A DNA stretch of 64,000 bases from VAZQ01 sp963763365. Its GTDB lineage: Bacteria > Pseudomonadota > Alphaproteobacteria > Rhizobiales > Xanthobacteraceae. Below the pieces are notes generated by a model, which saw only the letters and a list, made by a program, of their open reading frames with translations, made no database searches and had not been told where the DNA came from. The translations under genes were made by a program, and so were the position numbers. Location: assembly GCA_963763365.1 (NCBI GenBank), contig CAVXOE010000020.1, positions 62,001 to 126,000 on the forward strand, given 5' to 3'. This document shows positions 49,819-57,203 of this stretch, piece by piece (position 1 is the stretch's first letter; each line of letters begins with the position of its first letter).

Positions 49819-50307
49819 CTATGCTCCCGCCGGCTGGTTGAGGCCGCGCATGCGCTCCGCCGCCAAGGCGATCGCCTCGACGATCTGCGCATAACCGGTA
49901 CAGCGGCAGATGTTGCCGGAGATCGCCTCGACGATGTCGTCGCGCGTCGGCGAAGGATTGCGTGCGATCAGCGCGTGCGCGGTGAGGATCATCGCCGGGG
50001 TGCAGTAGCCGCACTGCATGCCGTGCGTCTCGCAGAACGCGTCCTGGATGGGCGATAGCTCTCCCGGGGCGGGCGCGATGCCCTCGATGGTGGTGATGTC
50101 GTAGCCGTCCGCCTGCACGGCGAACATCAGGCATGAGCGCACCGGCGTGCCGTCGATCAGCACCGTACAGGCGCCGCAGACACCGTGCTCGCAGCCGGCA
50201 TGCGCGCCGGTGAGCAGAAGCTGATCGCGCAGGCAGTCGAGCAGCGACAGGCGCGGCTCGACCTCGACCACACGCGTCTCCCCGTTGACCGAAAGTTCAA
50301 CGCGCAT
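49819..50307 (-). CDS. 2Fe-2S subunit of molybdenum hydroxylase (CoxS-type)
   Basis: A 162-residue iron-sulfur subunit. The plant-type ferredoxin cluster uses C39, C44, C47 and C59 (GAHAGCEHGVCGACTVLIDG), and the second cluster C99, C102, C134 and C136 (GMQCGYCTPAM and ICRCTGY). Both are complete. It begins inside the last bases of the FAD-subunit gene (11-base overlap) and is followed after four bases by a serine hydrolase. The matching large subunit is probably the gene at 43060-45459. Confidence 0.94.
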   Translation of the reverse strand: MRVELSVNGETRVVEVEPRLSLLDCLRDQLLLTGAHAGCEHGVCGACTVLIDGTPVRSCLMFAVQADGYDITTIEGIAPAPGELSPIQDAFCETHGMQCGYCTPAMILTAHALIARNPSPTRDDIVEAISGNICRCTGYAQIVEAIALAAERMRGLNQPAGA

Positions 50308-51184
50308 GCGATGCTCGTGCCTCGGCCGCGCGCACAGCCGCCATGATGGCGCGCACCGCGAGACGGACGGCGGCGCGCCGGCGGTATTCGGCCGAGGCGT
50401 GCAAGTCTGCCATCGGCTCAACGGCCGCAAGCGCCACGGTGACGACCTCGTGCGCCGCTGTTTCCGTGATGCTTGTGCCGGCGAGCGCAGCAGCAACCGC
50501 GTCGAGGCGCAGTGGCACCGGCGTGATGGCGCCGACGCCGACCACAATTCGCCGGCACGTGCCATCGTCGCCAAGCTCGGCCTGCGCGGCGGCAGCCGCG
50601 AAGGCGAAGTCGCTCTTGCGTGCGCTCACTTCGGCGAAGCCGGCGCCGACGCGCGCGCCATGCCAGACCGGAAAGCTCACGGCCGTCAGGCAGGCTGCCG
50701 GGGGCAGCGCGGTCATCATCGGGCCGGTGAAGAATTCCTTTGCGGCAACGTTCGCGCTGATGCCGCCTTCCCGATATGTCAGCGTTGCGCCCAGCGTGAC
50801 CGCGACCAGCGCGATCTCCGCCGCGGGATCGGCATTGGCGAGCGAGCCGCCGACCGTGCCCCGCGCCCGCGTCGGGGCGTGGCCGACATACGGCAAGGCC
50901 ATGGCCAGCAGTGGGACCTTGGCGCGCACCAACGGATCGTGCTCGACTACGCATTGCCGCGTGGTGGCGCCGATCGCCACCGCGTCTCCCTCATCGCGCA
51001 CATAGCTCAGGCTGGCGATGCGCGAAATATCGACAAGCATCGTCGGTCGTGCAAGACGCATGGCCATCAACGGTACCAGCGTCTGCCCGCCCGCGATCAC
51101 GCGCACGTCCTCGCCCTGCGCCAGCAACGCGCAAGCGTCGTCGAGGTCCACGGCGCGGGCATATTCAAACGAGGCAGGCTTCAT
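50297..51184 (-). CDS. FAD-binding subunit of molybdenum hydroxylase (CoxM-type)
   Basis: A 295-residue subunit with the FAD motifs AGGQTLVPLMAMRLARP near residue 32 and GTVGGSLANADPAAE near 109. It starts MKPASFEYARAVDLDDACALL at 51184, where residues before it have no family similarity. It is the first gene of a coupled run with the 2Fe-2S subunit and the serine hydrolase. It is divergent from a small lipoprotein gene. Confidence 0.92.
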   Translation of the reverse strand: MKPASFEYARAVDLDDACALLAQGEDVRVIAGGQTLVPLMAMRLARPTMLVDISRIASLSYVRDEGDAVAIGATTRQCVVEHDPLVRAKVPLLAMALPYVGHAPTRARGTVGGSLANADPAAEIALVAVTLGATLTYREGGISANVAAKEFFTGPMMTALPPAACLTAVSFPVWHGARVGAGFAEVSARKSDFAFAAAAAQAELGDDGTCRRIVVGVGAITPVPLRLDAVAAALAGTSITETAAHEVVTVALAAVEPMADLHASAEYRRRAAVRLAVRAIMAAVRAAEARASHAR

Positions 51185-51381
51185 CGACGCGCCGAATCTC
51201 GATTGCGGTGAACAACGTAAGAAAGCCATTCCGGCGCGCGGCCGGATTGCCACCACTATCCCGAAAGCATCGGGCCATCAATCTGTTGTCCGGCAGCCGG
51301 GATTGCGCGAAATTGCCCGAATGGCGGGCGAGTCAGAGCCGGACCCCGTTCGCGGGGACCGGCGAAGTGAGTGAGGGTGTC

Positions 51382-51633
51382 ATGCGGATTGCCATGATTA
51401 CGGCCCTGGCTGCGTGTCTTGCCGGGTGCGCCGGCGCAGGCTCAAGCGACACCGGGAGTGCGCAAGGCGTGGTGGGCAACGAGCGCGGCGGGAAGATCCC
51501 CTATCAGGACGGCGGCATGTCCACGGCGATGAACGCCGCCACGGCCCATTGCAAGAGCTTCGGCAAGAAGGCCCAGATCACGAAGATGAGCCCGTCGTCT
51601 GACGGCATGGAGTTGGCTTTCGAGTGCAACTGA
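51382..51633 (+). CDS. Small lipoprotein
   Basis: An 83-residue precursor starting MRIAMITALAACLAGCAG, where LAGC is a classical lipobox with the modified cysteine at about residue 16. The mature part (GNERGGKIPYQDGGMSTAMNAATAHCKSFGKKAQ) has two further cysteines and the small glycine-rich start seen in many envelope lipoproteins. It should be attached to the inner face of the outer membrane or to the inner membrane. Function unknown. Confidence 0.75.
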   Translation: MRIAMITALAACLAGCAGAGSSDTGSAQGVVGNERGGKIPYQDGGMSTAMNAATAHCKSFGKKAQITKMSPSSDGMELAFECN

Positions 51634-51744
51634 GCGCGCCTGCCCGCCTGCCCGCCTTTCTCTTAAGACGAAACGCTCATGCCTCTCCTTTGTGCGGGGA
51701 GTGATGGTGTGCTATTTGGGGCGGGTTCACCGGGAGCGACCGCC

Positions 51745-52317
51745 ATGACCACTTTGTCCGATGCGCCAAAGCCTGTTGGCTCGGGAATCGAGCCTTTGCG
51801 TGCCAAGTGCGGCTGGATCACAGCGCTTGGCGTCATCTACCTGATCGCGGGAGTGATCGCGCTTTCAAGCGTCGTGCTTGCGACGGTTGCGAGCGTATTC
51901 ATGGTCGGCATCATGATGCTGATTGCGGGTGCCGCCGAGGTCATCAACGCCTTTCAGTTCAAGACCTGGGGCAAATTTATCCTCTGGGTCATCCTGGGCG
52001 TCTTGTACATCGTCGCCGGTATCTTGACGTTCCGGAATCCGCTGCTCGCGGCGGCGCTGTTGACGCTGATCCTCGGCTGCGTTCTCGTCGCGTCGGGCTT
52101 CATGCGCGTGTTTCTCGCGTTCAGCATGAAGGAGGGAATGCCCTGGGTCTGGGTTCTCCTTTCCGGCGCGATCACGATCGTGCTGGGCATTATCATCCTG
52201 TCGCACTGGCCGGTCTCCAGTCTCTACATCCTGGGGATTTTCCTCGGTGTCGACCTCGTGTTCGCGGGCGTCGGCTGGATCATGGTCGGCCTCGGATTGA
52301 AGAGCCGAACCGCATAG
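51745..52317 (+). CDS. HdeD-family (DUF308) membrane protein
   Basis: A 190-residue protein with six predicted transmembrane helices, for example ALGVIYLIAGVIALSSVVLATV and WVILGVLYIVAGILTFRNPLLAA. The repeated pattern of a helix pair ending in a phenylalanine- or proline-bearing turn is typical of HdeD, an acid-stress-related membrane protein of unknown mechanism. The ATG at 51745 is chosen; 66 bases of open frame upstream lack support. Confidence 0.85.
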   Translation: MTTLSDAPKPVGSGIEPLRAKCGWITALGVIYLIAGVIALSSVVLATVASVFMVGIMMLIAGAAEVINAFQFKTWGKFILWVILGVLYIVAGILTFRNPLLAAALLTLILGCVLVASGFMRVFLAFSMKEGMPWVWVLLSGAITIVLGIIILSHWPVSSLYILGIFLGVDLVFAGVGWIMVGLGLKSRTA

Positions 52318-52529
52318 GTCCCGAGCGCGCGGCATTTGCGATCATCGTCGATCGCGCCACCGCGCGAACCTGCACGCACGGCAGTTCGACGCGTGACGCG
52401 CTGTGCATCCGGCGGGAGGCAAAGCGCGCATTCGTGACCGCGAACACATCGGCGCGGCGTTCCTGTCTCTAGGTTTCGGGCCAATGGCAGCACGCGCTGT
52501 CTGGCAACCGAAACACGAGGCAAAGCGTC

Positions 52530-52790
52530 ATGCGCCAAGGTGAAACATTCGCTGCAACCGGTCTCAACTCCGCCCTGTTCCTGGTCGGCAAGAACAGCCG
52601 CGGCCAATGGGTCGCGCAGGATCAGCGCGGCGCCCGCGGCGGCCTGTTCGTCAGCCGCTCCGAGGCGTTCAAGTTCGCGCGCCGCGAGAACGGCAACCGG
52701 CCGGAACTCGTCGTCGATGTTCCGGGCGCTTTCGAACTCGCTTTCGCGGGCAACGTCTTCGGCGCGCCGGTGACCGCTCTCGCCGCCTGA
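52530..52790 (+). CDS. Small hypothetical protein
   Basis: An 86-residue soluble protein beginning MRQGETFAATGLNSALFLVGKN. It has a central basic-glycine stretch (SRGQWVAQDQRGARGGLFV) and a short C-terminal part. There is no signal peptide. The start has AGGCAAAG upstream. No family is recognised with confidence; codon use fits the neighbours, so it is probably expressed. Confidence 0.65.
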   Translation: MRQGETFAATGLNSALFLVGKNSRGQWVAQDQRGARGGLFVSRSEAFKFARRENGNRPELVVDVPGAFELAFAGNVFGAPVTALAA

Positions 52791-53031
52791 ATTTGACCGC
52801 CGGGCGGCCTGAAGCCGCCGGGGCGAGAAAAAACAGGCCCGCTGCCAACCGCTCCGCCGCGAGAGGCCTTGATCGAATTACGTAACGTATTCAATGAGAT
52901 ATCTGCGCCATCGACGTTCCAGCCAAGCCGCGCCCGCGTTCTGGCCGGTGAAGTCCCCTCCGGAAACCGCCAATACGTGATGGCGAGCACATCGGGAGGA
53001 CGGGGGTGTCCGTAGTGTCCGGGTCATGGAC

Positions 53032-53049
53032 GGGGCGATTGAGCGCCCC
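53032..53049 (+). promoter_or_regulatory. Stem-loop in the leader of the EctB-like gene
   Basis: GGGGCG and CGCCCC pair around ATTGAG about 23 bases before the start codon. The same leader contains GTGTCCGTAGTGTCCGG upstream. The stem may limit translation or protect the mRNA. The remaining 280-base intergenic region holds no other clear signal. Confidence 0.4.
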
Positions 53050-53071
53050 CTGAACCGGGACAGAGGACACC

Positions 53072-54391
53072 ATGTTGGACCGCACCACCACCCAGATCGC
53101 CGCCCCGAAGACCGAGACCGCCGTGTTCGAGCGTCTTGAGTCCAACGTGCGCTCCTATTCCCGCAGCTTCAACGCCGTGTTCAGCCGCGCCAACGGCACC
53201 GTGCTCACCGACGTGCACGGCAACCGCTACCTCGACTTCCTGGCCGGCGCCGGCTCGCTCAACTACGGCCACAACAACCCGCTCTTCAAAGGCGCGCTGG
53301 TCGACTACATCATGGAAGACGGCATCACCCACTCGCTCGACCTGCACACGGTCGCGAAGGAGCGCTTCCTGGAGGCGATGCAGAACGTCATCCTCAAGCC
53401 GCGCGGCTTGGACAACTACGTCATGCAGTTCGTCGGCCCGACCGGCACCAACGCGGTCGAAGCCGCGCTGAAGATCGCCCGCAAGGTGACCGGCCGCCAG
53501 AACGTCATCTACTTCACCAACGGCTTCCACGGCGTGTCGATGGGCGCGCTGGCGGTGACCGGCAACTCGTACCTGCGCGCCGCCGCCGGCGTGGCGCTGA
53601 CCAACACCACCGCGATGCCGTTCGACGGCTATTTCGGCGAGGGCGTCGACACCATCGCGCACCTCGAGAAGGTCCTCTCGGACCCGTCTGGCGGCATGGA
53701 CACCCCGGCGGCCGTGATCCTCGAGACCGTGCAGGGCGAGGGCGGGCTGAACGTGGCGCGCATCGACTGGCTCAAGCGGCTGGAGGCTCTGTGCAACAAG
53801 CGCGGCATCGTGCTGATCGTGGACGACATCCAGGCCGGCGTCGGCCGCACCGGAACGTTCTTCTCGTTCGAGCCGGCCGGCATCAAGCCGGACGTGATCA
53901 CGCTGTCGAAGTCGCTCTCGGGCTACGGCCTGCCGATGGCGCTGGTCGTGCTCAAGCGCGAGCTCGACGTGTGGAAGCCGGGCGAGCACAACGGCACGTT
54001 CCGCGGCAACAACCACGCCTTCGTGACGGCGACCGCCTCGATCGAGCACTACTGGTCGACCGACGAGTTCCAGAACGACATCCAGGCCAAGGGCCGCTAC
54101 CTCGAGAAGCGCCTCGGCGCCCTGGTCGAGCAGTTCGCCGGCGACGTGGTCGAGGTGAAGGGCCGCGGCATGATGATCGGCGTGCGCTGCGCCGACCCGG
54201 TCCGCGCCGCCTCGGTGACCAAGAAGGCCTACACGTACGGCCTGATCATCGAGCGCGCCGGCCCGGAAGACGAGGTGATCAAGTGCATGATGCCGCTGAC
54301 CACCAGCTACGCGGAACTCGAAGAGGGCATGGACATCCTGGAGCGCGCGATGGCCGAAGAGTTCGGCGCCACCGCCCGCAAGGCGGCCTGA
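53072..54391 (+). CDS. ectB: Diaminobutyrate-2-oxoglutarate aminotransferase (EctB-like)
   Basis: Class III PLP aminotransferase that makes L-2,4-diaminobutyrate from aspartate semialdehyde. The 439-residue product is full length. It has FAGAGSLNYGHNNP, QFVGPTGTNAVEAALKIAR, the DDIQAGVGRTGTFFSFE block and the PLP lysine near residue 280 in LSKSLSGYG. Neither ectA (upstream in most clusters) nor ectC is nearby, so the ectoine pathway is not complete here. Codons are strongly biased (nearly all C or G third bases), suggesting high expression. It may serve a siderophore or another diaminobutyrate pathway. Confidence 0.9.
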   Translation: MLDRTTTQIAAPKTETAVFERLESNVRSYSRSFNAVFSRANGTVLTDVHGNRYLDFLAGAGSLNYGHNNPLFKGALVDYIMEDGITHSLDLHTVAKERFLEAMQNVILKPRGLDNYVMQFVGPTGTNAVEAALKIARKVTGRQNVIYFTNGFHGVSMGALAVTGNSYLRAAAGVALTNTTAMPFDGYFGEGVDTIAHLEKVLSDPSGGMDTPAAVILETVQGEGGLNVARIDWLKRLEALCNKRGIVLIVDDIQAGVGRTGTFFSFEPAGIKPDVITLSKSLSGYGLPMALVVLKRELDVWKPGEHNGTFRGNNHAFVTATASIEHYWSTDEFQNDIQAKGRYLEKRLGALVEQFAGDVVEVKGRGMMIGVRCADPVRAASVTKKAYTYGLIIERAGPEDEVIKCMMPLTTSYAELEEGMDILERAMAEEFGATARKAA

Positions 54392-54517
54392 TCACGGAGG
54401 TCTGAGAACAACGGCCTGATGACGAAGGTCTGACGGCCCCACAACTCGGTTCGACCGCAACAACAGCTGGAGGCTTCGCCGCGGTGTCCCCCCGGCCGAC
54501 GGACGAAGCCCCAACCA

Positions 54518-54565
54518 CCCGCCCTCGGACCGGTTTCCCGGCCGTCCGAGGGCGGGACAATTTTT
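54518..54565 (+). terminator. Rho-independent terminator of the EctB-like gene
   Basis: CCCGCCCTCGGAC and GTCCGAGGGCGGG form a 13-base perfect stem with a 13-base loop, followed by ACAATTTTT. The hairpin is about 125 bases after the aminotransferase stop. The remaining part of this 322-base gap is occupied by the repeat at 54595-54692. Confidence 0.9.
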
Positions 54566-54594
54566 GGTGCAGGTTTGTTTCGCAATCGGAAGTC

Positions 54595-54692
54595 GCTCCG
54601 CTCCCCCGCAAGCGGGGGTCGGCGTTCGATGGAGCGAGCTTTCGAAAAAGCTGTCTGCCCCTCCCTTCCCCCGCAAGCGGGGGAGGGGACGC
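54595..54692. repeat. GC-rich repeat pair, family C
   Basis: CTCCCCCGCAAGCGGGGGTC on the left and CTTCCCCCGCAAGCGGGGGA on the right are near-identical hairpin arms, spaced by about 65 bases. It lies between the aminotransferase terminator and the convergent periplasmic protein gene. Confidence 0.75.
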
Positions 54693-54713
54693 AGGCGGCT
54701 ACGGTCTGCGCCA

Positions 54714-55370
54714 TCAGAGCCGATCGGGATTTTCCGGTTCGCGCCGATCGCGGTCGCGCCGGCCGTCGACAAATTCCTCCGGTACCGAGAGGCAAAATCC
54801 CTCGATACAGAACTTGAGGCCCTCCTGCTGCGAGCCCGGCCGCTGGGCCTGACGCTCGCGCAGTTGCCGCGCAGCGTCGCGCAGGAAGTCGCCCCAGAAA
54901 TCCTTCGCCCATAGTTCGAGCTGCCGGCCGAGCGAATTGATCTGCGCCTTCTGCTCATCCGAGAGCGACGAGTAGAAGTTCTGCAGCGCCGGACGCAAGC
55001 CGTCGAGCGCCTTCGCCATCTGCTGCTCGGCCGCCTCGAGTTGCTGAATATTGGCCGCGGAACTTTCGGTCGCGCAGGCTTCGCGCACGAAGTCCTGCGC
55101 CTTGGCGGCGGCCGATTTGAACGCCTCGTAGGCGCGGCGCTGCGCCTCCGACGAAAGCCTCGCGCCGTCGAAACGTTCGCTCATCGAGCGGATGAACCGC
55201 TCCAGCCGCTCGCCGCAGGCGGCCGCGTCTGGTCCAGGGGCCGGCGGCTCAATCTGCGGAGCGGGCTGGGCCTCCGGCGGAGGAGCATTCGGCGTCTGGG
55301 ACGCCACAGGCGCAGACGCCAACGCCGTCATGACGAGGCCGGCGGCAACGGCGCGCGAAAGCGTGAGCAT
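54714..55370 (-). CDS. Periplasmic LTXXQ/Spy-like protein
   Basis: A 218-residue exported helical protein. The signal peptide (MLTLSRAVAAGLVMTALASAPVASQ) is followed by a proline-rich linker (NAPPPEAQPAPQIEPPAPGPD), then helical repeats that include SERFDGARLSSEAQRRAYEAFKSA and LQNFYSSLSDEQKAQINSLG, the arrangement of the LTXXQ family (Spy/CpxP). Two cysteines near the C terminus (FCIEGFCL) might form a disulfide. Family members act as envelope-stress chaperones; that role is inferred. Confidence 0.82.
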   Translation of the reverse strand: MLTLSRAVAAGLVMTALASAPVASQTPNAPPPEAQPAPQIEPPAPGPDAAACGERLERFIRSMSERFDGARLSSEAQRRAYEAFKSAAAKAQDFVREACATESSAANIQQLEAAEQQMAKALDGLRPALQNFYSSLSDEQKAQINSLGRQLELWAKDFWGDFLRDAARQLRERQAQRPGSQQEGLKFCIEGFCLSVPEEFVDGRRDRDRREPENPDRL

Positions 55371-55472
55371 GGAGCGTGTTCCTCGGCTTGCCCCCGAGCT
55401 TCACTACCCTCGCAACAGAATATGGCGTAGCTGCGCCCGATTGCCAGCCACACCGTTAACCAGCGCGCCGCG

Positions 55473-57140
55473 TCACATCGGCTTGAAGGCGCGGTCGAGT
55501 TCCACCTCGATCAGCGCCGGTCCGCCGTCCTTGAGCGCCTTGCCGAGTAGGTCGGTGGCCTCGTGCACGGTCTTCGCCCGCTCCGCCGCGACGCCGAGCG
55601 ACCGCGCCAGCGAGACGAAATCGATCTTCGGATCGACCAGCTCCATACCCACGTAGCTGTCCGCCTGTTCGGCAAGGCCGCGCATGTTGTGCAGCCGCTG
55701 CTTGAGGATGCGGTACGAGGTATTGTTGAAGATCACGAAGATCGCGCCGATCTTGTAGCGCGCAGCGGTCCACAGCGCCTGCACCGTATACATGCTGCTG
55801 CCGTCGCCGATCAGGCCGACCACCGGCCGGTCCGGGTGCGCGAGCTTCGCGCCGATCGTCGCCGGCAGACCCCAGCCGATGCCGCCGCCGCGCAGACCGA
55901 AGAAGCTCTGCGGATCGTCGCTGCGGATAAGCTGCCGGATGCCGACGCCGGAGGAGAGCGTCTCTTCGATCACGATCGCGTCCTTCGGCAGCATCTCGCC
56001 GATGGCGTGCAGCAAGGCCAATGGCTGCACCGGCACGACATCCGTGAGGCTCTTGGCTTTGGTCTTTAAGGCAGCCCGCTCGGCGGCAATCGCGTCGCTC
56101 GCGGTCTTGAGCCGGTCGTGTGCCATGCCGCGCGCGCCCGCGCTCATCCGTTCGCGCACGGCGGCCGTGAGATCGGGCAGCGTGCCCTTCGGATCGCCGA
56201 GGATCGCCACCTTGGGCGGATAGTTCTTGCCGATCTCCCACGGATCGACGTCGAGATGAATGAGCTCGATTTCGGAGGGCATCGGGTCGACGTCGGATGG
56301 CAGCGACAGCGTGAACAGATCGGCACCGACCGAAAACAGCACGTCGTATTGCTCGAGCACCTTGCGCACATCGGGCGCCAGGCGAATCATCGAGCCGCGG
56401 AACAGCGGGTGCGAGGTCGGGAACGATGCCGTGTTCGGCACGAACTCGGTGTAGACCGGCGCGCCGAGGAGTTCCGCCAGTTCGACCAGTTCGGCATGCG
56501 CGTGGCTCTGCGCCACCGCGTCGCCCGCCATGATCACCGGCCGCTTGGCGTTGGCGAGCAGCAAGGCGGCCGCTTCGACGGCGGCCTTGTCGCCGCGGGT
56601 GCGCGGCGCAATGCGCGTCGGGGCGAGCAGGTCGACGTCGGCGTCGGCGCGCAGGATGTCGCCGGGCAGTGAGAGAAACACCGGGCCGGTCGGCGGCGCG
56701 AGCGCGGTCTTGGCGGCGCGATGCAGCAGTCGCGGCAGGTCGACGAGCCGCGTCACCTCCGCCGACCACTTCACCATCGGCCGCGCGATGGTCGGCAAGT
56801 CGGCCCACAGGATCGGCTCGGTGGCGGTGAAGGTCTGCTCGTGCTGGCCGGCCGTCACGAGAATGGGTGAGCCGGCTTTCTGCGCATCGTAGAGCATGCC
56901 CATCGCGTTACCCAGACCGGGCGCGACATGCAGGTTGACGACGGCGAGCTTGCCAGAGGCCTGCGCGTAGCCGTCCGCCATCGCCATGACGGCGGCCTCC
57001 TGCAGGCCGAGGATGTAGCGGATCTCGTTCTCGGTCGCGAACGCGTCCATCAGCGGCAGCTCGGTGGTGCCGGGATTGCCGAACAGATACTCCACGCCTT
57101 CCTGCTTCAGCAGATCGAGGAAGGCACGCTTTCCGGACAT
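55473..57140 (-). CDS. Thiamine-diphosphate-dependent decarboxylase (benzoylformate decarboxylase-like)
   Basis: A 555-residue ThDP enzyme of the 2-oxo acid decarboxylase group. The start MSGKRAFLDLLKQEGVEYLFGNPGTTELPLMDA and catalytic E48 in GLQEAAVMAMADGYA match benzoylformate decarboxylase more than acetolactate synthase. The ThDP motif is GDGSSMYTVQALWTAARYKIGAIFVIFNN. ATG at 57140 is preferred to TTG at 57149. The substrate could be an aromatic or branched 2-oxo acid. It precedes nothing obviously related on the strand; a large hydrolase lies upstream. Confidence 0.88.
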   Translation of the reverse strand: MSGKRAFLDLLKQEGVEYLFGNPGTTELPLMDAFATENEIRYILGLQEAAVMAMADGYAQASGKLAVVNLHVAPGLGNAMGMLYDAQKAGSPILVTAGQHEQTFTATEPILWADLPTIARPMVKWSAEVTRLVDLPRLLHRAAKTALAPPTGPVFLSLPGDILRADADVDLLAPTRIAPRTRGDKAAVEAAALLLANAKRPVIMAGDAVAQSHAHAELVELAELLGAPVYTEFVPNTASFPTSHPLFRGSMIRLAPDVRKVLEQYDVLFSVGADLFTLSLPSDVDPMPSEIELIHLDVDPWEIGKNYPPKVAILGDPKGTLPDLTAAVRERMSAGARGMAHDRLKTASDAIAAERAALKTKAKSLTDVVPVQPLALLHAIGEMLPKDAIVIEETLSSGVGIRQLIRSDDPQSFFGLRGGGIGWGLPATIGAKLAHPDRPVVGLIGDGSSMYTVQALWTAARYKIGAIFVIFNNTSYRILKQRLHNMRGLAEQADSYVGMELVDPKIDFVSLARSLGVAAERAKTVHEATDLLGKALKDGGPALIEVELDRAFKPM

Positions 57141-57203
57141 GACGGGCAAAGAAATCCTCCCAACTCTTGTTATCGTTGATGCGCGCGGTGGCGGCGGGTG
57201 GGG

